In this document: positions 8,266-15,897 of the stretch, piece by piece | Position numbering within the stretch: the first letter of the stretch is position 1 | Layout: the number at the start of each line of letters is the position of its first letter | The notes under the pieces: model-generated | What the model was told of the DNA's origin: nothing | Seen by the model: only the letters and a program-made list of their open reading frames with translations | Database searches by the model: none | Position numbers and translations under genes: made by a program | Assembly (NCBI GenBank): GCA_043779285.1 | Contig: JAYWEL010000150.1 | Location: forward strand, 1 to 22,467 | Reading direction: 5' to 3' | Length of the DNA stretch: 22,467 nt | Source: MGR-bin208 sp043779285 | Lineage (GTDB): Bacteria; Bacteroidota; Bacteroidia; Chitinophagales; Chitinophagaceae

Positions 8266-8835
8266 ATGTCGTTCATCCATCCAACAGCAGTCATCGACCC
8301 GGGTTGTGAAATTGCAGACAGTGTAAAAATCTGGCATTTCTGTCATTTGATGACAGGTTGTAAAATTGGCGAGGGATGCAGCTTGGGACAGAATGTGTTT
8401 GTTGGTTCTGCAGTAGTTTTAGGAAAAAATGTGAAAGTGCAAAATAACGTTTCATTGTATGAAGGGGTTATTTGTGAGGATGAAGTATTTATTGGGCCAT
8501 CTGTTGTTTTTACCAATGTAATAAATCCTCGAAGTGCAGTTGTTCGTAAATTGGGATTTAAAAAAACAGTAATTAGAAAAGGAGCAACGATAGGCGCCAA
8601 TGCAACTATTATTTGTGGAAATGATATTGGAGAATATGCATTCATAGCTGCCGGCTCAGTAATAACTAAGACCGTTCCTTCTTACGCACTGATGATGGGT
8701 AATCCGGCCCGACAAACCGGTTGGATGAGTGAGCATGGCAGCAAACTTATTTTTGATGAACAGGGGAGAGCGGTATGTGAAGAAAGCGGACAAAAATATA
8801 TATTGGATAACCAGATTGTATGTAGACTGGGTTAA
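8266..8835 (+). CDS. wbpD: WbpD/WlbB-like sugar N-acetyltransferase (left-handed beta-helix)
   Basis: A 189-aa hexapeptide-repeat transferase. Repeating I/V-G-x-x-x turns form a left-handed helix. Family landmarks are VKIWHFCHL, SLGQNVFVG, FTNVINPRS, SYALMMGNPA and GWMSEHG, as in WbpD/WlbB, which acetylate the 3-amino group of UDP-2-acetamido-3-amino-2,3-dideoxy-glucuronate using acetyl-CoA. The WbpB-like dehydrogenase of the same route lies at 9636, separated only by an inserted GxxExxY gene. A dTDP-3-amino-6-deoxyhexose N-acetyltransferase (FdtC/QdtC type) is a real alternative given RfbA/RfbB nearby. The 45 bases before the ATG are CTCAAC/ATCTAAAC-type repeat. Confidence 0.78.
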   Translation: MSFIHPTAVIDPGCEIADSVKIWHFCHLMTGCKIGEGCSLGQNVFVGSAVVLGKNVKVQNNVSLYEGVICEDEVFIGPSVVFTNVINPRSAVVRKLGFKKTVIRKGATIGANATIICGNDIGEYAFIAAGSVITKTVPSYALMMGNPARQTGWMSEHGSKLIFDEQGRAVCEESGQKYILDNQIVCRLG

Positions 8836-8849
8836 TATCGTTGTAATAC

Positions 8850-8933
8850 AAACCACAGAGAGCACAGAGAATCACTGCGAAAAACCGTGTATCACCGTGT
8901 CCGCCGTGCCTGCCTGCCGGTAGGCAGGGTTGA
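8850..8933. repeat. CACAGAG-type interspersed repeat with GC hairpin, unit 1
   Basis: AACCACAGAGAGCACAGAGA starts the unit. It passes through a CGTGTATCACCGTGTCCGCC segment and ends in the 20-base hairpin CCTGCCTGCCGGTAGGCAGG (8909-8928) plus GTTGA. A second small hairpin (CCTGC/GCAGG, 8949-8963) lies before the next gene. Confidence 0.85.
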
Positions 8934-8986
8934 GAAAAAAAAATAAACCCTGCCTTCCGCAGGCATAGGTTAACAAAAAGAAAATC

Positions 8987-9367
8987 ATGCATGAAAATGA
9001 AATAGGCACCTTGATTCTGGATGCAGCTTTTCAAGTGCACAAAGAACTTGGTCCCGGATTATTGGAAAGTACTTATGAGGCATGTTTAGGTTATGAAATT
9101 ATACAAAGAGATTTGTATTTAGAACAACAAATGGCATTGCCGGTAATATATAAGGAAGTAAAATTAGATTGTGGTTATCGCATAGACCTTCGGGTAGAAT
9201 CAAAAGTTATTATTGAAATCAAATCAGTCGAAGCATTGAATGATGTTCATCTGGCACAGATTTTAACCTATATGAAACTGTCAGGATGTAAACTTGGATA
9301 TCTGATCAATTTCAATGTGAAACAATTAAAGGATGGAATAAAAAGAGTTGTGTTAGGTGATCTTTAA
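8987..9367 (+). CDS. GxxExxY protein, PD-(D/E)XK-like
   Basis: This 126-aa protein carries the defining GxxExxY motif as GLLESTYE (about residues 24-31), after HKELGPG. A PD-(D/E)XK-like core is visible: GYRIDLRVESKVIIEIKSVE, with Asp then Glu-x-Lys. The family (PDDEXK_3/TIGR04256) has no settled function; the motif layout suggests a nuclease fold. It interrupts the polysaccharide operon between the wbpD-like and wbpB-like genes. CACAGAG-type repeat units flank it on both sides (8850-8933 and 9392-9619), which marks it as an inserted unit rather than a pathway gene. The start at 8987 gives the usual MxENEIG N-terminus. Confidence 0.88.
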   Translation: MHENEIGTLILDAAFQVHKELGPGLLESTYEACLGYEIIQRDLYLEQQMALPVIYKEVKLDCGYRIDLRVESKVIIEIKSVEALNDVHLAQILTYMKLSGCKLGYLINFNVKQLKDGIKRVVLGDL

Positions 9368-9391
9368 TGATAAAATAAATCAATTGTATTT

Positions 9392-9619
9392 ACCGTGTAT
9401 CGCTGTGTCCGCCGTGCCTGCCTGCCGGTAGGCAGGGTTGAGAGAAAAAAATAAACCACAGAGAGCACAGAGAATCACTGCGAAAAACCGTGTATCGCCG
9501 TGTCCGCCGTGCCTGCCTGCCGGTAGGCAGGGTTAAAAGAAAAAATAAACCACAGAGAGCACATAGAATCACAGTTTAGTACAACAATCGCTGTGTATCG
9601 CTGTGTTCGCCGTGGTTAA
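9392..9619. repeat. CACAGAG-type interspersed repeats, units 2-4
   Basis: This holds a half unit (9392-9438) ending in the hairpin at 9417-9436, a full unit (9454-9536) with the same hairpin at 9512-9531, and a third unit (9548-9619) without the hairpin. The third opens with AACCACAGAG and closes with CGTGGTTAA, so its ends are inverted to each other. Open frames across these repeats (LPAGR-type translations) are not genes. Confidence 0.85.
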
Positions 9620-9635
9620 CTCACTTAAAATAAAA

Positions 9636-10529
9636 ATGAAAAACTTTGCCATCATAGGCGCCGCCGGTTATATAGCACCGAAGCATATGCAGGCTATTAA
9701 AGAAACCGGAAACGTTTTACTGGCTGCAATGGATCCGCATGATTCTGTTGGAATTTTAGATCATTATTTTCCTGCAACGGATTTTTTCACCGAGTTCGAA
9801 CGCTTCGACAGGCATCTGGAAAAATTGAAAAGATTGGGAACACCAATTAATTACTTAAGCGTATGTACGCCCAATCATTTGCACGATGCGCATATCCGTT
9901 TCGGTTTACGGTTGGGTGCAGATGTGATTTGTGAAAAACCCGTTGTGTTGAACCCATGGAATGTAGAAGGTCTTTTGAAAATGGAATTGGAAACCGGTAA
10001 AAAAATTTTCAGTATACAGCAACTGCGCTTGCATCCGGCTATCTTGGCTTTGAAGGAAAAGGTTTCTAAAACACCTTTTGAAAAACATAAAATAGATCTT
10101 GACTATATAACGGTCCGTGGAAACTGGTATCAATACAGTTGGAAGGGAAACAATGAAAAGGCCGGTGGAATAGTAAGCAATATAGGAATCCATTTTTTTG
10201 ATATGCTGATATGGATTTTCGGAGATGTGAAAAACATCGATGTTCAGGAGTACTCTGAAAAAACGGCATCCGGAACAATGGAATTGCAAAATGCAGAAGT
10301 GAATTGGTTTATCAGCATAGATGGAAATAATTTACCTGAGAATATAAAGGCTAATGGTGACAGGACATTTCGCCGTTTGAAAATTGATGATCAGGAAATC
10401 GATTTTAGTAATGGATTTGAAAATCTTCACAACCTCAGTTATCAGGAAATACTTGATGGAGGTGGCTGTACTTTGAAAGAATCATTCAAGGTGATAGAAT
10501 TGATCCATAAGATCCGGAATCATAAATGA
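9636..10529 (+). CDS. wbpB: WbpB/WlbA-like UDP-GlcNAc uronate 3-dehydrogenase (Gfo/Idh/MocA family)
   Basis: The 297-aa oxidoreductase starts MKNFAIIGAAGYIAPKHMQA, nearly the diagnostic N-terminus of WlbA/WbpB. Residues 8-13 are the nucleotide-binding turn, and Glu100-Lys101-Pro102 (CEKPVV) is the family's catalytic-site motif. Members oxidise C3 of UDP-GlcNAc-uronate with NAD before transamination. The frame extends 33 bases further upstream to 9603, but that part is translated repeat (unit 4), so ATG 9636 is chosen. The transaminase (WbpE) and UDP-GlcNAc dehydrogenase (WbpA) expected for the route are not in the window. Confidence 0.82.
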   Translation: MKNFAIIGAAGYIAPKHMQAIKETGNVLLAAMDPHDSVGILDHYFPATDFFTEFERFDRHLEKLKRLGTPINYLSVCTPNHLHDAHIRFGLRLGADVICEKPVVLNPWNVEGLLKMELETGKKIFSIQQLRLHPAILALKEKVSKTPFEKHKIDLDYITVRGNWYQYSWKGNNEKAGGIVSNIGIHFFDMLIWIFGDVKNIDVQEYSEKTASGTMELQNAEVNWFISIDGNNLPENIKANGDRTFRRLKIDDQEIDFSNGFENLHNLSYQEILDGGGCTLKESFKVIELIHKIRNHK

Positions 10530-10588
10530 TTGCTTTGAAATTACATTTCGCAAAAAAATAAATTTTTACAAATTAAATCAGGAATCTG

Positions 10589-11455
10589 ATGAAAGGAATC
10601 ATACTGGCCGGCGGATCCGGAACCCGTTTATACCCGATTACAAAAGCCATCAGCAAGCAGTTGATGCCCATTTACGACAAGCCGATGGTTTACTATCCGC
10701 TGTCCATATTAATGATGGCAGGGATCAAGGACGTACTAATTATTACTACACCGGAGGATAATCCATCCTTTAAAAGATTATTGGGTGACGGTAGCCAGGT
10801 AGGATGCAATTTCTCTTATGCCATACAGCAAGTGCCCAATGGACTGGCACAGGCATTTGTTATAGGGGCTGATTTTATTGGCGACGATAAAGTGGCCCTG
10901 GTATTGGGTGACAATATTTTTTACGGTTCCGGATTGGGACGACAATTGCAGACATTAACCGATATGGAAGGTGGATATGTATTTGCATATCAGGTCAGGG
11001 ATCCGGAAAGATATGGTGTGGTTGAATTTGATGCCGACAATAAAGTCATCAGTATTGAAGAAAAACCGGAAAAACCCAAATCCAATTTCGCCGTTCCTGG
11101 ATTATATTTTTACGACAATGACGTGGTACTAATAGCCAGAGACCTTGCACCATCGGCACGTGGTGAATATGAAATCACTGACGTGAATAGGGAATATTTA
11201 AACAGGGGCAAATTAAAAGTATCTGTCCTGGATCGGGGAACTGCCTGGCTCGATACCGGTACTTTTGAATCATTGAGCGATGCCAGTGAATTTGTACGGG
11301 TAATAGAAAAAAGGCAGGGAACCAAGATTGGCTGTATCGAAGAAATAGCTTGGCGTATGGGATTTATAACTGATGAACAACTTTCCAAACAGGCAGAGCA
11401 ACTGGCAAAAAGCGGGTATGGGGTTTACTTAAAGTCGATTTTGGAGAATAAATAA
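10589..11455 (+). CDS. rfbA: Glucose-1-phosphate thymidylyltransferase
   Basis: A 288-aa nucleotidyltransferase that makes dTDP-glucose from glucose-1-phosphate and dTTP. The N-terminal GGSGTRLYP (residues 8-16), followed by KQLMPIYDKPMVYYPLS, is the RmlA signature. LGDNIFYGSGL and GTAWLDTG are also typical, and the length matches the family. It feeds RfbB at 7118. The gene follows wbpB after 59 bases of AT-rich DNA, with AGGAA at 10580-10584 as a possible ribosome site. Confidence 0.95.
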   Translation: MKGIILAGGSGTRLYPITKAISKQLMPIYDKPMVYYPLSILMMAGIKDVLIITTPEDNPSFKRLLGDGSQVGCNFSYAIQQVPNGLAQAFVIGADFIGDDKVALVLGDNIFYGSGLGRQLQTLTDMEGGYVFAYQVRDPERYGVVEFDADNKVISIEEKPEKPKSNFAVPGLYFYDNDVVLIARDLAPSARGEYEITDVNREYLNRGKLKVSVLDRGTAWLDTGTFESLSDASEFVRVIEKRQGTKIGCIEEIAWRMGFITDEQLSKQAEQLAKSGYGVYLKSILENK

Positions 11456-11485
11456 GAATTTGAGAGTGTTATTAAGAAAACATTG

Positions 11486-11650
11486 TATCGCCATTTTTAC
11501 CGTGGTTAAAAAAACTAACCACTGTGTATTGCGGTGGTTTATAAGAAAAGAAATAATTAACCACAGACCTGCCTGCCTATGGCAGGGAACACAGAGAAAC
11601 ACAGCAAGAAAACCGTGCCCGCCGTGCCTGCCTGCCGGTAGGCAGGGTTA
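11486..11650. repeat. CACAGAG-type interspersed repeats, unit 5 (compound)
   Basis: The whole rfbA-gmd gap is repeat. An ACCGTGGTTA/TAACCACTGTG inverted pair comes first (11500-11530), then TAACCACAGA with an inserted CCTGCCTGCCTATGGCAGG hairpin (11568-11586). The 20-base hairpin CCTGCCTGCCGGTAGGCAGG follows at 11627-11646. A 63-codon frame across it is not a gene. Confidence 0.8.
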
Positions 11651-11694
11651 AAAAACAAAAGAAGTTTTAAAGAAATTTTTTTAAATTTTATAGA

Positions 11695-12798
11695 ATGAAG
11701 AAAGCACTTATTACAGGAGTTACCGGACAGGACGGTGCATATCTCGCCGAATTCCTATTAAAAAAAGGATATGAAGTGCATGGTATTAAAAGAAGGGCAT
11801 CCCTTTTCAATACACAACGTATAGATCATCTTTATCAGGATCCGCATGAAGCCGATGTAAAATTTCATTTGCACTATGGCGACCTGACAGATTCCACCAA
11901 TCTGATTCGGATCATTCAGGAAGTACAGCCCGATGAGATTTATAATCTGGGTGCCATGTCTCATGTACAGGTAAGTTTTGAAACGCCTGAATATACTGCC
12001 AACGCAGACGGTATAGGAACCCTGCGAATTTTAGAAGCCGTCAAATTGCTTGGACTTATTAATAAAACAAAAATATACCAGGCTTCCACTTCCGAATTGT
12101 ATGGTCTTGTACAGGAAATTCCGCAGAAAGAAACGACGCCTTTTTATCCACGATCTCCGTATGGCGTAGCTAAATTATATGCATACTGGATTACGGTAAA
12201 TTATCGTGAAGCGTATAATATGTTTGCCTGCAACGGTATTCTGTTCAATCATGAAAGTCCACTTCGGGGAGAGACTTTTGTTTCCCGAAAAATAACCCGT
12301 AGTGTTTCCAGAATTGCTTTGGGTATCGAAGACTGTTTATTCATTGGTAACCTGGATGCAAAACGTGACTGGGGACATGCCAAAGATTATATAGAAGCCA
12401 TGTGGTTGATGTTGCAACAGGAGAAACCCGAAGATTTTGTAATAGCTACCGGAAAGACTACATCTGTCCGGGATTTTGCAAAAAAAGCTTTTGGCATTTT
12501 GGGTATCGAAGTAGTTTTTGAAGGTGAAGGAAATGCAGAGATGGGTAAGGTTTCCAAATGCACAAATCCTGAATTCATATTGCCAGCAGGGAAAGTTGTT
12601 GTAAAAATAGATCCCCGATATTTCCGGCCAACAGAGGTGGATTTGTTGATTGGTGATGCAACCAAGGCAAAGGAAAAATTGGGATGGGTAGCAAAATATT
12701 CGGTAGATGAACTGGTAGAGGAAATGATTTGGTCCGATCTGAAAGAAGCAAAAGCAGAAAACCTCGTAAACGAATGGAAGAAAAATGGAAATCAATAA
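11695..12798 (+). CDS. gmd: GDP-mannose 4,6-dehydratase
   Basis: A 367-aa extended SDR enzyme converting GDP-mannose to GDP-4-keto-6-deoxymannose. TGVTGQDGAYL (residues 7-17) is the Gmd-specific coenzyme loop. RRASLFNTQRIDHLY matches the family. The catalytic set is Thr132-Ser-Glu134 (STSELYG) and Tyr156xxxLys160 (YGVAK). It overlaps fcl by 14 bases, so the two GDP-fucose genes are translationally coupled. Confidence 0.96.
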   Translation: MKKALITGVTGQDGAYLAEFLLKKGYEVHGIKRRASLFNTQRIDHLYQDPHEADVKFHLHYGDLTDSTNLIRIIQEVQPDEIYNLGAMSHVQVSFETPEYTANADGIGTLRILEAVKLLGLINKTKIYQASTSELYGLVQEIPQKETTPFYPRSPYGVAKLYAYWITVNYREAYNMFACNGILFNHESPLRGETFVSRKITRSVSRIALGIEDCLFIGNLDAKRDWGHAKDYIEAMWLMLQQEKPEDFVIATGKTTSVRDFAKKAFGILGIEVVFEGEGNAEMGKVSKCTNPEFILPAGKVVVKIDPRYFRPTEVDLLIGDATKAKEKLGWVAKYSVDELVEEMIWSDLKEAKAENLVNEWKKNGNQ

Positions 12799-13723
12799 AC
12801 AGGATAAAATATATATAGCCGGTCATAACGGAATGGTAGGTTCGGCAGTGTGGAGAATGCTTGAAACAAGCGGTTATAAAAACCTGGTTGGGAAATCCAG
12901 TAAAGAACTGGATTTAAGAAATCAACAGGCAGTTGAGGATTTTTTTAATCTGGAGAAGCCGGACATCGTAATTCTGGCTGCGGCAAAAGTGGGCGGTATT
13001 GAAGCCAACAGAACCAACCAGGCACAGTTTATTTATGATAATCTTTCTATTCAAAATAATGTCATTCATACAGCATATCTATCGGGGGTTAAAAAATTGG
13101 TTTTTCTCGGGTCTTCCTGTATTTATCCAAAAAATTGTCCGCAACCCATGAAGGAGGAATATATGCTCACCGGCCCTTTGGAGCCCACCAATGAAGGATA
13201 TGCCGTTGCCAAATTGGCTGGCATGAAGCTGACAGAATATTACAACCGGCAATATGGATTTAATGCCATCTCTCTTATTCCAAGTAATCTGTATGGTATA
13301 AACGACAGTTTCGATTTGAAGAATTCGCATGTATTATCTGCCCTTGTCAAAAAATTTGTTGATGCTGTTGACGGGGAAAAGCAAACGGTTACTGTTTGGG
13401 GTACCGGTAATGCCAAAAGAGAGTTTACCCATGTAGATGATGCAGCCACAGCTATTGTTTTAGCTATGGAAAAATACGAAGAACCAACTTGTATGAATAT
13501 TGGCAGCAGTGAAGAAGTATCCATCCAGCAACTGGCTCAACTCATAAAAGAAAAGTCGGGATTTACCGGCGAACTGATTTGGGATGACTCGATTCCTGAT
13601 GGGATGATGCGGAAATTAATGGATAATACTAAAATAAAGTCTTTGGGTTTTATTCATCAAATACCGCTTGAAATGGGTGTGGAAGAAATGATCAATTATT
13701 ACCGGGAAATAAAATCCAGGTAA
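12785..13723 (+). CDS. fcl: GDP-L-fucose synthase
   Basis: The 312-aa epimerase-reductase turns GDP-4-keto-6-deoxymannose into GDP-L-fucose with NADPH. GHNGMVGSAV (residues 13-22) binds the cofactor. Active-site residues Ser111, Cys112 (GSSCIYP), Tyr139xxxLys143 (YAVAK) and His182 are present. Its final 105 bases have a diverged, same-length second copy at 15169-15273, beyond the inserted AlbA_2 gene. Confidence 0.95.
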   Translation: MEINKQDKIYIAGHNGMVGSAVWRMLETSGYKNLVGKSSKELDLRNQQAVEDFFNLEKPDIVILAAAKVGGIEANRTNQAQFIYDNLSIQNNVIHTAYLSGVKKLVFLGSSCIYPKNCPQPMKEEYMLTGPLEPTNEGYAVAKLAGMKLTEYYNRQYGFNAISLIPSNLYGINDSFDLKNSHVLSALVKKFVDAVDGEKQTVTVWGTGNAKREFTHVDDAATAIVLAMEKYEEPTCMNIGSSEEVSIQQLAQLIKEKSGFTGELIWDDSIPDGMMRKLMDNTKIKSLGFIHQIPLEMGVEEMINYYREIKSR

Positions 13724-13747
13724 AATAAAAATTAAAGTTTGAAAAAC

Positions 13748-13824
13748 GTGGATTCAAAAGAATGGCAACAGAAGATAAAACAAGAAAGCTTACGTAACCC
13801 GATCATTTACGGATATAATACATG
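13748..13824 (+). pseudogene. Short remnant matching the start of the ABC permease gene
   Basis: From GTG 13748 a 25-codon frame begins VDSKEW and stops at 13823-13825, at the next gene's start. Bases 13749-13767 (TGGATTCAAAAGAATGGCA) are identical to 16382-16400, the first codons of the Wzm-type permease gene. Beyond that the two differ. It looks like a duplicated 5' end left by rearrangement; a small real gene cannot be excluded. Confidence 0.5.
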
Positions 13825-15147
13825 AAAGAAAATCTGAACACCGAGTTTAAAAGTAGTTTCAATGATGCTGTTATAGAATCTTTGGTAGCATTTGCCAATA
13901 CAAAAGGTGGTAAGGTATTGATAGGAGTTAATAATGAAGGGAAACCTGTAAAAAATTTTAAGATTGGAGATGAGAGTATTCAACAATGGCTCAATGAAAT
14001 AAAAAACAAAACGCAGCCATCTGTTATTCCTGATTCAATAATTATTGATTGGCAGGGAGTCGGAGTGTTGGAATTGTCAGTAATCGAATTTCCCATTAAG
14101 CCGGTATCTTTCAAGGGTAGATATTTTAAACGGGTAAAGAATAGCAATCATCAGCTTAATCTTTCAGAAATTGCAGACCTGCATTTAAAAACTTTTAATA
14201 CCAGTTGGGATAATTATATCAGTAATGATTATACCATTGATGATATTTCACTTGATAAAGTGAATTCTTTTATAAGTAAAAGCAATCGGTTACGGGAAAT
14301 CAAAGTTGATGATAATGCGTTGATTGTACTCAATAAATTTGAGTTGCTGAAAGAAAGCAGTATTGTAAATGCCTGTCATTTATTGTTTGCAAAAAATGAT
14401 GTTTTTAGAGCAACCATTGAATTGGGCAGATTTTCTGCATCAACAATTATCAAAGATGCACTTACCCTTCGTACAGATCTGTTTACTGAGGTTGAAGAAG
14501 TATTTGCTTTTGTAAAAAAGCATATTAATAAAGCATACATTATTAAAGATATTCCTCAACGTGAAGAACGATGGCAGTACCCAATGGATGCCCTCAGGGA
14601 AATTATTATTAATATGATTATCCACAGGGATTATATGCAACATGGAGATTCTTCCGTAAAAATTTATAGCAACCGTATTGAATTTTTTAATCCTGGCAGC
14701 TTACCCGATACCATTACTATTGATCAGTTATTGCAGGGAAATTATATTTCTCAGGCCCGGAATAAAAAGCTGGCAAGTATCTTTAAGGAAGCCGGTTTGA
14801 TAGAAAAATACGGTTCCGGTATCCAAAGAATTCAGCAGCAGTTTATTGCTTATAGTTTGAAGTCACCAGTATTTGAAAATTTTCAACATGGGTTCAGGGT
14901 TATAGTATCAGCTGCTGTCGCAGAAAATGTCGCAGAAAATGTCGTAGAAAATGTCGTAGAAAAAGAAAGCCAGGTAATGGAGTTGATAAAGCAAAATAAT
15001 AGAATATCGGCAACTGAAATATCCAAAAAAATGACTGTTACAGGTAGAACAGTTCAAAGACACTTGAGAAATCTTCAATTGAAAGGAAAAATTAAACGGA
15101 TTGGAACTGCAAGGGGAGGTTATTGGAAGGTAGAAAGCGATCATTAA
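13822..15147 (+). CDS. Schlafen/AlbA_2-type putative DNA/RNA-binding regulator with winged helix
   Basis: The 441-aa protein begins with an AlbA_2/Schlafen-type domain (NTEFKSSFNDAVIESLVAFA, then GGKVLIGVNNEG). A HATPase_c_4-like middle region follows (about residues 250-345: ALREIIINMIIHRDY and GSGIQRI). The C-terminus is a winged helix (about 382-438). Between them lie four 12-base repeats (14917-14964) read as VAENVAENVVENVVEK, a slippage-prone linker common in this family. Such proteins occur in accessory DNA and are linked to defence or regulation, but the function here is unknown. It lies between the two fcl 3' ends. Confidence 0.8.
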   Translation: MKENLNTEFKSSFNDAVIESLVAFANTKGGKVLIGVNNEGKPVKNFKIGDESIQQWLNEIKNKTQPSVIPDSIIIDWQGVGVLELSVIEFPIKPVSFKGRYFKRVKNSNHQLNLSEIADLHLKTFNTSWDNYISNDYTIDDISLDKVNSFISKSNRLREIKVDDNALIVLNKFELLKESSIVNACHLLFAKNDVFRATIELGRFSASTIIKDALTLRTDLFTEVEEVFAFVKKHINKAYIIKDIPQREERWQYPMDALREIIINMIIHRDYMQHGDSSVKIYSNRIEFFNPGSLPDTITIDQLLQGNYISQARNKKLASIFKEAGLIEKYGSGIQRIQQQFIAYSLKSPVFENFQHGFRVIVSAAVAENVAENVVENVVEKESQVMELIKQNNRISATEISKKMTVTGRTVQRHLRNLQLKGKIKRIGTARGGYWKVESDH

Positions 15148-15168
15148 TTCCTGTTTAACTATACGTAA

Positions 15169-15273
15169 ATGGACAATGCTAAAATAAAGTCGTTGGGTTT
15201 TGTTCAACAAATACCGCTTAAAAATGGGGTGGAAGAAATGATCCCTTATTACCGGGAAATTAAATCAATGTGA
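15169..15273 (+). pseudogene. Second, diverged copy of the fcl 3' end
   Basis: These 105 bases align without gaps to 13619-13723, the last 34 codons and stop of fcl. The frame is retained (MDNAKIKSLGFVQQIPLK, ending EIKSM). By eye 27 of 34 residues match, so the copy comes from a different allele or is old. No upstream part of fcl is present. Confidence 0.88.
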
Positions 15274-15301
15274 TTTATAAAATATGCCAATATTTTATAA
15301 A
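15274..15301. terminator. AT-rich perfect hairpin after the fcl tail copy
   Basis: Arms of 12 bases (TTTATAAAATAT and ATATTTTATAAA) enclose a GCCA loop directly after the TGA of the fcl fragment. It may be a transcript end, though it lacks the usual GC-rich stem. Confidence 0.45.
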
Positions 15302-15603
15302 TCTTACAGTGGTAAATGCCGATGGTATCAAACAAATAGTTGAATGAGGCGATAGCCGATATTGGACTATATTGTTTGTCCAATCGGTATTAAATCAAAG
15401 AAACCCATAAACTAAAATTTTCGCCGTGGCTTGTGGTAGAAAAAACATCAACCTCGGCATAGCCTTTAGGGGTTTTATGTAAAATACTATCTTTATAATA
15501 TGAAATGAGCCATAAAAATTATCGAGCAATTTATACAAACCGGCGATGATAATTTTTATGTCGAATAACAGCTGACCTAATTATTAAATTAAACAATAAA
15601 CAG
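15302..15603. other. Non-coding stretch upstream of the first toxin-antitoxin pair
   Basis: No convincing gene is seen. It holds one small inverted repeat (ATTGGAC 15361-15367 and GTCCAAT 15378-15384) and one longer one at 15511-15560, described separately. Confidence 0.5.
15511..15560. promoter_or_regulatory. 13-bp perfect inverted repeat upstream of the MNT-HEPN pair
   Basis: CATAAAAATTATC at 15511-15523 and GATAATTTTTATG at 15548-15560 are exact reverse complements 24 bases apart. The second arm ends 43 bases before the mntA-like ATG. It could be an operator for autoregulation or an mRNA hairpin. No promoter element was found around it. Confidence 0.4.
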
Positions 15604-15897
15604 ATGAAAAAAATTAATGATGTAAAAGAACTTTTCAGTTTATTTGATTCATTGGATTTATATAAAATTTATGGCATCAAAAAGCTGGGTGTATTTGGAT
15701 CTTTTGCAAGAGGAGAGGCATTTCGTGATATTGATATCTATATTGATGAAGACCTCAATTATGTTCAAATTCAGGATTTGAAAGATAAATTGGAAAAACA
15801 AACAGGTATTTCTTTTGATATACTAGTAAAGAAAAATGCGGAACCGGTTATATTACACCGTGCCTTTAAAGACATGCAGTATGCAACCGCATATTAA
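15604..15897 (+). CDS. MNT-domain nucleotidyltransferase antitoxin (MntA-like), pair 1
   Basis: A 97-aa minimal nucleotidyltransferase. FGSFARGEAFRDIDIYID carries Gly32-Ser33 and the metal-binding Asp42 and Asp44; a third Asp72 lies in SFDILV. The loop between RG and DxD is about two residues shorter than usual. In type VII systems MntA neutralises HepT by AMPylating a Tyr. It overlaps the HEPN gene by 17 bases, the typical pair layout. Confidence 0.85.
   Translation: MKKINDVKELFSLFDSLDLYKIYGIKKLGVFGSFARGEAFRDIDIYIDEDLNYVQIQDLKDKLEKQTGISFDILVKKNAEPVILHRAFKDMQYATAY

Noticed and set aside
8747..9040. Minus-strand frame of 97 residues with LCALCG
   Set aside because: It lies over repeat unit 1 and the ends of two plus-strand genes with clear families.
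9390..9572. Minus-strand open frame with LPTGRQA and LPAGRHGG
   Set aside because: It is the translation of the CACAGAG/CCTGCC repeats; such frames are often annotated wrongly as proteins.
11460..11651. 63-codon plus-strand frame between rfbA and gmd
   Set aside because: It is entirely repeat sequence with no family features.
12337..12795. Minus-strand 152-codon frame inside gmd
   Set aside because: It is a shadow of a strongly conserved gene; the composition is rich in Phe, Cys and His as expected from antisense reading.
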